From NCBI RefSeq assembly GCF_949628215.1, contig NC_134276.1, positions 30,940,226 through 31,004,225 of the forward strand: a stretch of 64,000 nucleotides of DNA, in the 5' to 3' direction. This document shows positions 35,501-49,200 of the stretch, piece by piece. Origin of the DNA: Phalacrocorax aristotelis (taxonomy: Eukaryota; Chordata; Aves; Suliformes; Phalacrocoracidae). The first letter of the stretch is position 1, and every line of letters starts with the position of its first letter. A program made the position numbers and the translations under genes. The notes beneath the pieces were generated by a model. That model searched no databases, had not been told where the DNA came from, and saw only the letters and a program-made list of their open reading frames with translations.

Positions 35501-38500
35501 GGAGAAGAGCCAGAGCTGGACCAAACGGTGAGAGCAAACCCGAAATCCCCTGCATGTGCTGCGGTCACTGCTGCTGCTGCTGCTGTCCCAGTGGGGTGGG
35601 AAGGGAAGAGTCAGTGACTGTAACTGGTAGGAAAACACACCTCTCCCACTCCAGCAGGGATCTGGTAGAGCTCTACCCTAAATATTTTGTCCCAGGTAAC
35701 ACAGAAGTCTGAATCAGGTGAACCAAGCCAGCTCTATCAGTGAGGAGAAGGAAGAGCTGATATCCCTAGGTAACACAGCCGTGCAAGTTGGAAGCAGCTT
35801 CTGAGCTAGTGAGTGTTAAACTGTCAGAAATGTTGCTTGTAGCTGCATTGCTGCTCACTGCATTCAGGAGGGTGTTACTCTGCTAAAATAAAAATTCTGG
35901 TTTTACTGAAATAGCTCTGTCCTCACCAGACGTGCTTTGCAGGATAGCACCCTGCTATTCCAGTACCGATAAAGCCGTCCTGTTATGTAGATAGCCTAAC
36001 GCCGCTGCTATTCGTTCTCCTTGTAGAATGGCAATCATAATATCTCTGTTCCCTCACCCTCTGTCTTCATCCTAAGAGCCAGGGATGTCAGATCCATCCT
36101 GGGGAAACAGACAGATCCCCCAGGTTCGGCTGTCAATTTGGCTCTGCATCCATCGCTCCACAATGAGCCTCCCACTGAGGGCGGCTGTGGGGGAAGGTAG
36201 ACTGTGACCTTGTGTAACAATGAACTCCTCAGCCGTGCTTTATTGTTTAGTACCTTATTGTTGCTTTCAGGAGTGCTCTGTAAGAAAGTAAGTTCCCTTT
36301 TAGGACCATCTCTGTTTCTGCCCTTTGTTTCTCTTCCTTCCTTATTTTCCTGTCTCTGAATGTAGTGACGTGTGTGATTTATACCAGTGCGAACCCTGTT
36401 GCATTGACGTAGAAGGATCTTCAGCTTCTGGTGTTAGCTTGACTGGTGAACTGCTTGGTGGCTTGGACTCCTCCTAGAGCCTGGAGTTGTTTTGCAGTAG
36501 ACTAAGTTATGCTGCAGCAGTTACTGCCCAGTTCCTCTCTTGGTCTGCATGATCTTGTCTTCATGCGGAGTTGTGCTGGCCTGCAGCCAGGCTCTGCTTG
36601 TCTCCATGTGCTCCAGAAAATATATCTAACACATTCTTTTAGTTAGCTCGATACCCTACCTAGCCATAGTGCTTTCACCTGATCCAGGTTTCTTTGTCCT
36701 CTGAGGAGAGGAATAAGGACAATTCCTGATTTCTCAGCAAAACTGCTTTGACCATATACAAAGATGCTACCATTGCAATAATTGAGCAGAGCTACAAGCA
36801 GGCTGGCACCTAGAGAAGAACAAGCGGGAGTCATCGAAGCTGGCCTGCAAGAAGGCTGAAAGCAAAACCCTGATCCAGGCACAGCTGGCCTCCCAGCCAG
36901 TTAGCCTCTTGCCCAGCACGGGCTTCCTTTCCCTATGCCATACCCATGTTCCCAGTTGCATCAGGTTAAAATGAGGACAGCTTGCTCTAGGAACACGGTT
37001 ACACAAATCCAGGCATGCCATGGCTGCGTTATGAAGCACATGATGTATTCAGATCCCATGAAGCGTGCATTTAGACAACAGCATAAATCAGTTATCAATA
37101 AAAATTCTAGACACAGTTTCTGTTCAGTATGTCTCATCAAGGCCTTTTGTTGTTGTTTTAATCAGGAGACCTTCAGCAAGGCTTTTTATTTTCAATCTGT
37201 ATGAGTTTGAAAAAGGTGCCTTTTATCAGCAACCTTTATCTGTGCTCTGTCCCAGTCTGTTACTGAAACCCATACTGCAGCAATATACAAAGTCCTGAAA
37301 GCAGTGCCCTGCGCAGCACACTGTTCAGGCACTAAAAATTAACTTGAAAATTGCCTAAAATGCATTGCAATCCAGCATTAATTACATAATGGACCTGGAT
37401 GGTGCCGTGAGGCAATGGTTGGTTGATGCTAGTTAGAGTCAGTAGCAAATAACTGGCGTCAAGACTGCCTTTTCCCCTTTCCCAAGTCGGAAAACCTGGG
37501 AAAGGCACCCGCAGTGTCTGGGGGTGCTGCTACCCTGACTAGGGATAACATGTATATGTTGAGTCACTCTTAGCCTGCAGTCTTACATTGCCTGCAAAAG
37601 TTAAAACACACTCACAGGCTTATTTACATTGATGGCAGCATGTAAATCATGCAAAACCCTTCTACCAGGCTGTCAATGGGGCAGGATGTGGCATAGACTT
37701 GTCCACTCATTATATTTTTTGCCCAGAGGGCTGGTGGTTCTTGCTTATGACATGATGCCTGAAGATGACTCAGGGCATCCTGAATTGCTCCGACATTCTT
37801 TTTCACTACCAGTAGCTGCACCATGTTCTTTTAAATGCTTTGAAGGAGACATTTTTTAAAAAAGAAAATGTCCATATTGGGTGAGGCCGAAAGTATGCTC
37901 AGCTCAGCATGCAACCTCTAACACGTTGTCCAATGGGAGCCATAAATACAGTGGCCAAAAGTGGATTTGTAGGGAAGGCCACAGCAGACAGCAGGTGTGT
38001 GATGGTGCTTTCCTGAATACCCTGTAATTATCCAACACTTGCGTAGTGCAAATCGCAAAACAAGTCTCGGCACAAGACCTGAGATGCGAAGTGACCATCT
38101 TGCCCGGAGAAGGAGCCTGTCTGTTAATGGATTGTCCTGGAGGTAGGTGGTTTGAAACTGCAAGCTGTGGAAGAACCTGGTTACCCATGTCCTGGTCAAA
38201 AATTGAGTGCAGAGCCAAAGTATAAATAAATAAATAGTGCAGGCAACATAGGAGAGGCATCACCATAGCATTTCCACCCCAAAGCAGTAGCGGTCAGCTA
38301 TGACCCATGCAGCTTTCCAGAAAACATCGCTCAGTCTGTAGTCCATTCCCAAGGGAGTCTTTGGGAAAAGGTACTCAATAGTAGCAGAGGGAATGGGAAT
38401 AACTGTTTCAATCCCCGTTCCTGGAAAACAGGCAAGGGCATATAGCGCCTGTGCAGTAATTTCAGGGTCTTTGGAAAGACTCAAGAAATATTCACATAAT

Positions 38501-39628
38501 TGACTTAAAAGTCCACATTGGCACCAATTAGAGTGTTCACACTCATCCTCTTCGTCATGCTGGCGCTAGGCTTCCATAAAATCTCACAAGCTGTCCAGAC
38601 CATGGAAGAGATTGAGCTGCAAAACACTGGGGAAAAAGTATGTTCAGCAGTTATGTTGGCTCTGAGGGAATGAGGAAAGAAAAAAATGTCTTTTTAAATT
38701 TTTTTTCTAACAGAAGCCTAAAGCTCACTCTGTATACCGCCTTTTTGTTGTTCAAGAAAAAGGCTACAGGGTTTGGGAGAAGGGTGGAGTTTTCCTCCAA
38801 AACACAGAGGTGTAATTCAGGGTGGCATGCACAGGGACTTTGGCATAATAATATATTTCCCCCTTTTTGGTGTACATAAGTTACACTGCTAATACTTTTT
38901 GGCTGGAATATCTGCTTCCATGCACGGCAAGGAAAGAGGCGTGGGGATTATACAGTACTAGACGAATGAAAGTGAAACAACTTTTGTGTTTGGACGGGAC
39001 CTGAGTGTCTGTCAGGAGCAGCAGTACAATCTGGGAACTCTTTTGCAGAGCCACATGTTTCAGACTAATTCTAGGCTGTCAGTCCGTGGCAGATAGCTTT
39101 TGTTATTTTTGGTAATCCCTTCTAATGCATTTTGAGGGAGCAAGGTCCTACAATTGAAGGCATTTTGCTTTTTCAATCTATTGAGAAAGTAAAGTGTTCC
39201 TAATTCCAGTTCCAAGGAGCGTAGCTGTACGGCCACATCTTTAATTTCAAAAAGGAGCAGGGGCAAGTTGCCCACCTTGCAGATTTGCAGAGTGACTGTG
39301 ATAGGACATGTAATCCATCCATCTCTTGTAAGCCACGTAAAACCATCTCTCTTTCACTGACAATTACCTGGTTTTTTTCAATGCATAAGTGAAAACAAAC
39401 CAAAAACCATGCAAAAAAAGGAGGGACTTAAACGCAGGCACAATTGCACCCTTTTAAAGACATTCATTAGTTGTAGCTAAAAGCTTATTAAAGCTTGGAA
39501 CCAAAACTGATCATAACTTTTCCAGTACAGCGTGAGCACTAGGGCTGTGCAGGATAAGGGAGGAGGAGCCAGCTCTGTGGAGCACCTTCAGTCCTGTAGC
39601 TCCTGTAGCCAGAAAGGAGCCAAGCTTG
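32549..39628. other. Gene-poor interval, no feature recognised
   Basis: About 7 kb of mostly AT-rich sequence. All open frames are under about 125 codons and none resembles a known family. A short (CTG)n run of about six units lies near 35567-35585. No CR1 or LTR was identified before the LTR at 39629. Confidence 0.55.
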
Positions 39629-40229
39629 TGTCATGGTTTTAGCAGGGATAGAGTTAGTTTTCTTCACTGCAGCTGGCCTAGTGCTGTGCTTTGGACTTAG
39701 TATGAAAACAATGTTGATAACACACAGATGTTTTGGCTGTTGCTGGTAGCGCTTGTACTAGTCAAGGACATGTCTACCTTCCCATGCTCTGCCAGGTGCA
39801 CAAGAAGCCGGGAGGGGAGGGGGCACAGCTAAGAGAGCGGATTCAAACTGGCCAAAGGGATATTCCACATCATGTAATGTCATGCCCAGTATGTTACCTG
39901 GGAGGGGCTGGCCGGGGGAGGGAGGCAGCAATCGCGGCTCGGGGACGGGCAGCATCGGTCGGCGGGTGGTGAGCGGTTGTATCGTTTGTGTTTCTGGTTT
40001 TTTCCTTTTTTCCCTTTTTCTTTTATTATTATTATTATTATTATCATCATCATCATCATCATCATAATTATTATTTTATTGTAATTATTAATCTGTTCTC
40101 ATCTCAACCCACAAGTTTTCTTTTTTTTTTGCTTTTGCTTTTCTGATTCTCTCCCCCATCCCAGAGGGGTGGGGGGAGGGAGTGAGCGGCTGCGTGGTGT
40201 TTAGTTGCCCACTGAGGCTGAACCACGAC
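39629..40229 (+). mobile_element. Solo LTR (avian ERVL-like), near-identical to the 20.06-kb LTR
   Basis: The element begins TGTCATGGTTTTAGCAGGG and follows the copy at 20058 almost base for base to CTGAACCACGAC. By eye there are about seven substitutions plus two length changes: an extra ATC unit near 40045-40063 and one fewer CTTTTG unit near 40131. The terminal CA is absent (CGAC followed by CCAGCAC), and the 5' flank GCTTG is not repeated at the 3' side. The right end is therefore altered or the target duplication is lost. No retroviral genes adjoin it. Confidence 0.87.
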
Positions 40230-43200
40230 CCAGCACAGAGAACGGGCCTTCTCCCCTTTGCAGGAATCACCTGTACACCCGCAGATGACACCGAGCCTTT
40301 CTGCTGTGGTGCATGCAGAGGCCAGCTGCCTGCTTCCTCCTGCCAGCTTCACAAGGGGATGGCGAATGACAGCAGGGAGCAAGGGCTCGCTCCTTCTCCA
40401 GCACTTTGCTACTATGTAAGACCTCAGTGGCCAAATCGCATAAGGCCCCAGCTCCATCCATTCCCCAGGCACTGCTCCTCCTGTGCATGCCCCCCCTCCA
40501 CTGCATCTCTTTGTGGGGCCACAGCAACATGCCCTACAATGCATAAAGGCATTATTATAAAGAATATTTAGTAGTCATAATTGGTATTGCATATAGATCC
40601 ATGGTGCTATTTCAATACATCGCTGTTGAAATCTGATTTCTACTGCTGTTAATGATGTTAATAAAGCAAAAGACTTTTTTTTTTTTTAATTGCAGGAAAC
40701 AAATAGCAATCCTGTCTGCTTTCAGATAGGTTGTACAACCTGAGAAAATAGCTACTAGCAACACTATTTGCATTTGCAAGAAGCATTCCTGTTTTTTTCC
40801 CGGTATATTCTAATGAATTTTTCTAACGATGGTAACCCCTTTGTAAATATCCCAGAGTGTGGTAGCAGCATTTTAATCAGCAGGCTTTGGTGGAAAGTGA
40901 AATATCCCAATTAAGTGATAAGCTTGAGTATCAAGTGTTCTGAGGAATATGCTGTTTTGGGACAGGGTGACCTTCACAACCACTTTTTGAGATGAGCCCC
41001 ATAAAAAACCTTTTTAAAAAGCTCTGCAAATGAAATGAGCTAATGTAGCAGTCTGCAGGAGAGGACAGACTCACAGTCAGATGGGAATGAAAGCCACATG
41101 AGAGGAAATACAACTTAGTGGATGCTAATTCGTGCCTATAAACTACTGTGTGCAAAGGCAGCTGAATTCCCTGCTCCTTTTCGACTAAAGAAAAAATATT
41201 TGCAGCAATATTGGCTTAATCACCCTTAGAGCAAGGTTCTCAGGGGGAAGTGAATAGGGGCAGAGAGAAGAGGAGACCCAGGATTTAAGTCTAGCAGCAG
41301 CAGTGCCAGGAAGTCTGGCTACAGATGCCCAGAAAGGTGCTACTGCCTGTGTTTCTGTTTCCACTGATATTATGGTAGTGCAGCTGTGCAGCAGAGCACA
41401 CTTCTGCTTCAGCAACGAAATGGCACGTAGTCAGTGAGAAATCTTGCTAAAACCTCAATCGATTATTATTATTATTATTATTGTGGTTGCTCTCTGATAA
41501 ATCTATTTTAAGCATGCCAACCTCTCCAGCGTGCATGCCCAGTGAACGCACTTGATGTTAATCTTAAGTGATACGTTCCTCGGTGTGCTTCAAGTCTTCA
41601 CACCAGTTTTGTCTTGGAAAGGTGGGGGACACTTGAGAGGGTTGAGCTGCAGCCTGCCCCAACCCTTCACAAAGTTCAGAGGAGTTGCAGTGCCGGGGTT
41701 CTTACCTCTGACTTGTAGATTGGCTCACCAGCTCCTCCTTCCCCCTGAAATCTGGCTTGTCTTGGACAGCAATCAGTCCTTTCCATTTTTCCTTGAGAAA
41801 TTCCCTATAACGGCTTCAGCGCTTGGATGCAAACACCTTTGTTTGAAATGCAAAATGACAGCAGCAGATGCTTTTATAGACAGCAAAAGGCTTGAAGAAG
41901 GGCAGAGTAAATAAACAGCAAAAATTAAATATATAATATTGCCACACAGAGAGGAGCTTTCTCTCCAAAATGAAGCAATTAACATGTATGGACTCATTCT
42001 GCCGGGCTGGGAGGAAGCAGGAGGCACGTTATTTAAACAAATTGCCATGTAGCCCATGATTATCATTAGGATTCATTCAAACCCAGGCATTCAGTAAAGC
42101 TTCTGCTCTGCGGCTGGCTCTGGGCTGCCTCTCTATCAGTATCTATTGTTTCATAATCTCACCATACTCGACGCTTTTTTTATCCCAACCAAGTCTGCCT
42201 TGTTTATTACCCTCGCCAGTGACTAAGCCGAAGCACGTTAACAATGCACGGTTTCATTCGGCTCTTTTTCTCGTGTTAGCTGAAAGAGAGATGTGTTCTC
42301 CCCTAATTGCAGAGGATCTCTTCAGCTTTACAATTTCTGTATTGAAAGCTTGTTTAGGGGAAGGCGTGGGGATATACATAAATCTGAAAACTCACTGAGA
42401 GGGGAGCTAATTGCTCTTTCCCTCCAAGCATGGCAAAGCCCTCCTATACAGCTCTGCACAGGCAAGTTTCCACACGACGGACAGGAACCTCGCACGAGGC
42501 TCAGCAGCCACGGGCTCTCTTCCTCCACCCCAGACAGATGGTTTCCCTCTGCCAACAGCAGCCCAGCTCAGATGGGCTCTCTAGGGCCAGATCTGGCTGT
42601 TCCTGGCCGTGCTTTGCCCAGGCAGCTCCCACGTGGGGTCTGCAGTTGAGTGGGACGGGAACGTGCTGCTGGCAGAGCTTGCCCCCTGCACAGGCATCAC
42701 CACCGCATGCTTCCCACCAGGAAGGAATCACTTTGCGTGACTCCTCCTCTCCCTTGCCAGAAGATGGGGCTTGTTGCAAATATTTCTGAGTTTTTATTTT
42801 TTTTCTCCCTCTCTTCTGATTCAGCACAAAACCAATGTCTTTTTGTTGCTTTGGGAGCATCGACCTGACTGAGGGAGAATCTGCCTTCCCAAATGTCAGG
42901 GGGAACAGTCTGGTCATCTCCAAGCAGCCCCAAACCTTGCATGGCCACCTTCCCCATGGCACCTCTGTGATGCCCCCCCACCGCCCCATGCTCACAGTGT
43001 TGGGTGGCAAGTGCGTTGCAGCACCAGGAATCCCATCCCTGCCCAACCCCAGCATGCTTAAATCTCCCTTGGCATCTTCCCTCACCCTTTCTCCTCTTCC
43101 ATGAATGTCTGTGCCTCCCAGCGTGGGCTGAGCAGATACAGTGCCCGGGCCACCCCACCACATGGACAAGCAGACTTGCCATTGCTCAACTCTCTCCTGC

Positions 43201-46200
43201 CAAGAACACTGCAAAACCACACATCCCTCCTGCAGAAAGCTGGCCCCATCATCTTCCACAAAGCATCTGCATCTCTCCTACTGAAACCTCAAAACGATGC
43301 TTTCAGGAGGAATTTAGAGCATCCCTCGGGGTGGATTAAACTGATTGGAGCTGGGTTGTGTTTTGCCTTTCTGCACGCTGTGCTTCAAAGATGCACTCTT
43401 CACAGTGTCAAAGCCTCTCCACCCATGATTGAAAGGAAAGCACAGCACTAGGTACATAAAATACAAAATGAAACATAAACAAGTACGTATTTCATACATA
43501 ATGTGTCTATATAAACAAAAATTATATAGGTTATATAAATCTATATATACACGTAGAGCATTTTTATATGAAACATATTGGTACTATATAATAAAAAACA
43601 CAAATCTATATTTCTTTACTATGTTCATATATTTACCTTTATAAAGATGTATTATAGCTATGCAATGTACTTGAGTCACTGTTTTTAGCTCAAATAAGAT
43701 GTTTTTCAGAGGAATCTTTTCCCACATATCTGAGGAGAGAAGCCCTCGCCCAGAGGTGGGTGCTCCTGGTTCACGTACCACAGATGGGGATGCAGATAGA
43801 GTCTCAGAGGAACTTCGACATGATGAGCGGGGAGACCTTTAGCAGTCGCAGGCGCAGGGCTTTGCTTTAGATCGCATCCCTTACATGAGGGGAGAAGGTG
43901 CTTCCTCAGCTCACCCCACTTGCGGGTGCCTGAAGCTGTCCCTCTGCAGATTGGGGTAACCTTGTGGTAGCTAAGATCTGACCAAGACAGGAGAAGGACC
44001 ATGTCCAGTGGGACAAGGAGCTGTGCTTGACATGATGAACTGTCACCCAAAGCAGGTCTCTGTGCCCCAGGCCCTCCAGGGTACGCTTGGCTGGGGTGCA
44101 GGTCACTGGCTCTTGCTGCTCCTGCTTTCTAAGCACAAAATGCACCAATGCTGTGTCCCCAAGTCTGAATGCTCTCCAAGCTTCAGCAGCAGCTTGGGCA
44201 GGATTCCAAGGCTCACAACTCTGGATTTAGGCTCGGAAGCTGCGGGCTGAGCTAACCACAGCCACTAAATCCTCCTCTGGAGTAGGACATTTGTGTGGTG
44301 CATCCCAAAAGGTACCTTCCACTGCAAAAAAATCGCTGGGTGCTATGGGACCCTGAAGGGACCTGGGATCATGTGCAGCATGGCAGCTGGCCAGGTGTGC
44401 TCACCTGTGTTAAATCAGCAAAAATGCTGAGTCATGAGAATCAAGAATAAACCCAGGTATCTAAGAAAGGATTTTACCTTCAGTTTGAGCCTTGAGAGCG
44501 CAGCCAGCTGTGCTAACCCAGCCTTCCCATCCTAAGGCTGCTAGAGTTAATATAGGCAGATGAAACCCCTAAATAGAGAGTGAGAGAGGAAAATGTAAGA
44601 ACCAAAATAGCAGCGTTTTGCAATTGCTGTTTTCTGAAGCATGCAGACGAACTAATAAGGACGTCTTAAGTCTGTACTCCCTTTAGAAGGGGAAAGCCAC
44701 GTTAAAATCCTAACAAAAGTGTCTTATCTTCACTGAATGTTTATTTTCCCACTCCACATTTTCTCATCTTTATCCCTTGTAAATTTTTAAGTTAATTTCC
44801 ATATTTCCTGACATTTCTGTGCATCATTTGTAATGGAATTTCACAGCAAATAACTCCACAGGACATATCAATTGTGGAAGGGAAGCCTGAGGAATAAGAT
44901 CAGGGCATTCCTGAAGATGGACATTGCACAGCTAATGACTAATCAATAATATGCATAATAATAAGGATAGTGATGGCTATGTGAAGAGTAACATATGGCA
45001 AACAATAGTGTAAGTATTCTTCACTCAGCCTTTTTGCTTTTTGTCTCGTTACTAATTTTGCTTCTTGGAATGTCAATATTGAGAAAGAATTAACTAACAG
45101 TTTAAATTACAAATCCATCAGTGCAAAAGTATTGTGTTCTTGCAATTAGGATGTAAAAAACATACAAAAAACTTCCTAGCTAGTTATTTTAAAATATTTA
45201 AAGTAAAATAGCAAATAGGCATTAAATCAAGCACTCCGTTGCTGATTGATTGATGTTAGCTTATCCAGGCTTGGAGAGATTTTTCTTCCTTGGATGAAAC
45301 AAGCACCACAATGTGTCATTGCCAAAGCGGGGGCTGACTACAGTTTCTTTGCCACAACAGATGCCACCTGAGTTCAGCTTTCAGATTCCGAAATTACTTG
45401 TGCAATCCCAGCTCCCATGAGGGATTAACTTGCCACTCCACGTCCCAACATCTTGCTCAGGGCTGCCTGGATCTTGGTGTGAAATCCACAGCCCTGCACA
45501 CTGCAGCGATGCTCCTCGTACCTGCACAAACCCATCGGAGCTCATGTGACCTGGAATCTTGCAACCTGACATGACCCAGCATATCAGCTCAGGGTATCCA
45601 TGTTTTCACCTAAGATTTGGGCTCTGCGCGTCGTCTCCCTTTGCAGCAGGCCACAGCAGCGCCCTTTGGGGACAGGAGCGTGGTGCCTTGCAGCCAACAC
45701 GACACATCCCAGACCACCATGTTGGTCCAAAACTGGCCACCCCAGAGGGTTGGCCTTTGGCCTGGGCACGCTGGAGACACCACTGGACAGACAGCACTGG
45801 ACAGACAGCACTGTCCTTGGGGTGGAGGTGCCCAGCTCTGGGCTCTGGGGTGCAATGCTCTATTGCATCCAAATAACTGCGAATAGGAGGGGGCGGGGGA
45901 CTGGGCACAGGAAAAAGTGGGGCAGTGTGGGGCGGTAGCTGCACTGGGTGATCCCTGTGAGCATCAGCTGTGCAGGAGTTGCTTCAGGCCTCCTGTGACA
46001 GCAGAGGCTATGGAGACCTTCCTCCAGCTTAAACCACACTCGCCTTCTTCAACTCAGCCCTAACAGGGATGTAAGCTGTTAAATCTCTGTGACTTGCTCA
46101 GACAGAGCATGATTTTATACAGCCCTGCCCTCTCCCCCTCCTTTCTACCCCACAGCCTTAAGATTGTACAGTTTTCTTTCATTTAAACTTCAGTTTATTC

Positions 46201-49200
46201 AAAAGAGAAACAATTGCTCTCTAGCCAGTTTAAACAATTGTCAAACAATCTGCTGTGACCAGGCAGAAAGGAAAAATGTGGGGGAAAAATACCCCCCTCT
46301 CCCCCACTAAGTCGCCTTCCAAAGCAATAACTGCTCCGCCAGCCGATTACAGGTGTCAGGTTGCCTCAGAATCCCTCGGTGATTTTATAGGATGATCCAT
46401 CAAGGAAACACATTACACGACTCTGAGCTCATAGGTTTATCTGGGCAGCTGCCAGATAAGTGCATGCAGAGATAAGCCCAGGCCATGGCCCTCCCCTTCC
46501 CACGGTGGGGTAACTTTGCTGGAGACCTGGGATGGGCTTCGTGGTCCACATCCTGCCTGGAGACCTGTGTGGCTGGAGCCTCTGCCTGGGCAAAGGTCCC
46601 GGTGCTCATGGGGAGAAAACATCAGAGGAGGAGGTAATGCTTTTTAGGGCAGCATCTGAGGAAAGATGTTAATCCACGGCAGTGTGGAAACCTGGAGAAG
46701 GTCCTTTTCTCTTGGGTAAACCCTAAGTTATCAGTATACTGCAGATAAGAGATAGCATATAGTTATCAAAATATGGTAAAACTGCAGGATTTCTGTATAA
46801 CGTCATTTTTTGTCACCCAGAAGAGGCACAAAAATGCAGTAGCTTTTCCTCGCTTTCTTTCCTAGACACACTGATGTTTGCTGCACACCAGAAACAACCC
46901 TTGTGCTTCAGTATCTTCCTTGCAAGCTCACCTAAAATCCGACATTGTCAGCAGTTTGCTGTGTCCATCACCAGGAGACACTCAGTACACTGAAACAGTC
47001 ATGCTGTTGTGAAACCACTTTGGTGTATAATTCAACAAGTGTTGCTGCTCATTTAACCTTTTCATCCTGTGTTGTGCCAAGAGCCGTGAATGATTTTAAG
47101 AGGGTGACTCGCATCCCTCAGCAGTTTCCAAGGACACTGCCTTCTCTTTAACATAATGAATACATGATTCAAGGCCAATAATTTTACGGTTTGTATGTGC
47201 TTCTCCGCTGGGTTGAGGGTATTTTAAAAGTCTGGGGCCCCAGAGAATATGCGTCTGTGTTAAGAGGCTGAACGTGATGGGCACAGCCTGTACCACCCAT
47301 GCTCGTTACTCAGGCAGGCTGGTGTGTGGCGGCCAATGGAGGCAATTTAATCTTTAACCTTCCTACTTTCTCCCCAGTTTAAATCAATACCAAAAGCAGA
47401 GGGGATGCTCTTGTGATTTGGCTTAAATCCACTTCTGATCTGGGTAAGCTAGGTCAGGGTCAAGAATTTTTATGCCACAGCGTGTGGTTTCTTACATATA
47501 ACCCCATCATTTCAAGGACAGGTTCAAGAAAGGAAGGGGAGGCAAGGGAAAAGCAACAGTCCTGCAGTGACAAAGCCGTTCCTGTGTTTCCTGGGGAAAT
47601 CTGCTATAGGGGCCCATCAGTGTGGTCCAAAAACCCACCATGCCAGCCAAACTTGCCATGAAGAAACCCAAGTGCAACAAAACCAGCCACCTGTGCCCTT
47701 TACAAGATCTGTGTCTGCTAAATCTAAAGATGAAGGATGATGCTTGGAAAACTAATTACTTGAGCCTTAATTGGGTTCCTTGCTCTCCCCTGAGTTGGCT
47801 CCCTGCTGCTCAGGAAGAGATTTGTAGGACCTGGACACGAGCTTTGCTGAATGCTGCAAGCAAAATACCACAGGTGAGAATGGTGAGTGTGTAGGTGACA
47901 GGCAAGGGTCCCTGGTGCTGGGCAGATCATGGAGCAGAGCAGACGCTGTGCCTTCGGAGCCAAACTGTGGTTAAAACTCACAGGGCAGCGTTCAGAAGGG
48001 ACTGACATGGTGTTACCCATTATTTTGAAGGGTATGTAGGAAAGGAAAGGTGGCAGCCAGTTGAGGTCTGAAGCAATCCGACTTGTGGCCCCTGCTTCAT
48101 TAGCATCAAGCATCTGCTCTGGGTCTCTTCCCCATATTTTGGCTTCTCACAAGTGGTTTAAAAAGCCAATTCCTTGAGACGTGGACAGGGCTGGCACCTT
48201 GGGAAATCACTGCTGTAATAGACTGGTTTGGGCCTATACTTGTGACAGTTATCCAGTTGCTGCTGGTGTTTCCCATGGCCATTCCCATGGCATCTTTCAT
48301 CACCGTGACTGGCCTTTGCAGAGGTCTCCTGCTGATCTGCCAGAAGTGCAACCTGGGCAGCAATTAAGGAGAGCTGATGAAAGGCATCTGCCCTCTAATT
48401 CATTGTTTCGCTTCTTGGCATCCTTTGGGAAATGAACTGAAACATAGATGCTTAATAATACACACTAGGAGGGGTTTATTGCTATTTTGATGCTATAAGT
48501 AACTTCCGAAAAATACAGCTCCAAATAACATGTGTATATTGGTAAATATATCTAAGACATGAAGTTTTAATAGCTGCATTTGTCTTCCTAAATTGCATTT
48601 CTACTAGATTTAGAAAATGCATTTGTGTTTCACTCTCTCCTTATTAATATGGGTTTCTATTGGTCTGCACAGAAATCTTATAATTTCTGTCTTAACTGTT
48701 AAATGTGAACATAAAGGGAAGGTGAACAGTGAGTGGCCTTCTTCCCTCCTCACAACCTGCAAGGATTTTCCCTCTAGCTTTGGGACCCCAGTGTATATTC
48801 CCAGTGCTTGATACCGCTCAAAAACATAACTGTAATTATTAGCAAACCACCACCAGCACCTAGTGAGACTCCAGACACAATCCAAGCATACTAGCTATCA
48901 AACCAGGTATTTACATCTAACTGTATCTCAGTCTTCTGAGTCTCTGTAGTAAGCAGAGATGTTTATTCTGGCACCTATGAGGTTTCAGATATAACAGCCA
49001 TCAGTCAATGCAGGTTGAGCATATCTGGAGCAGAGAGACCCCCTGCACTGCTGTCATGGCTGTAAGATTAAATTAAAAAGCACAGTTATCTTTTGTAGCC
49101 TGGAGCGCTGTTCTCTTTTCAAATACAAGGAAGCCCTATTCCTTTTACACTGATGGAGCAATGCCAGGGATTCACCACGTATGTTCTATACAACATTTTT

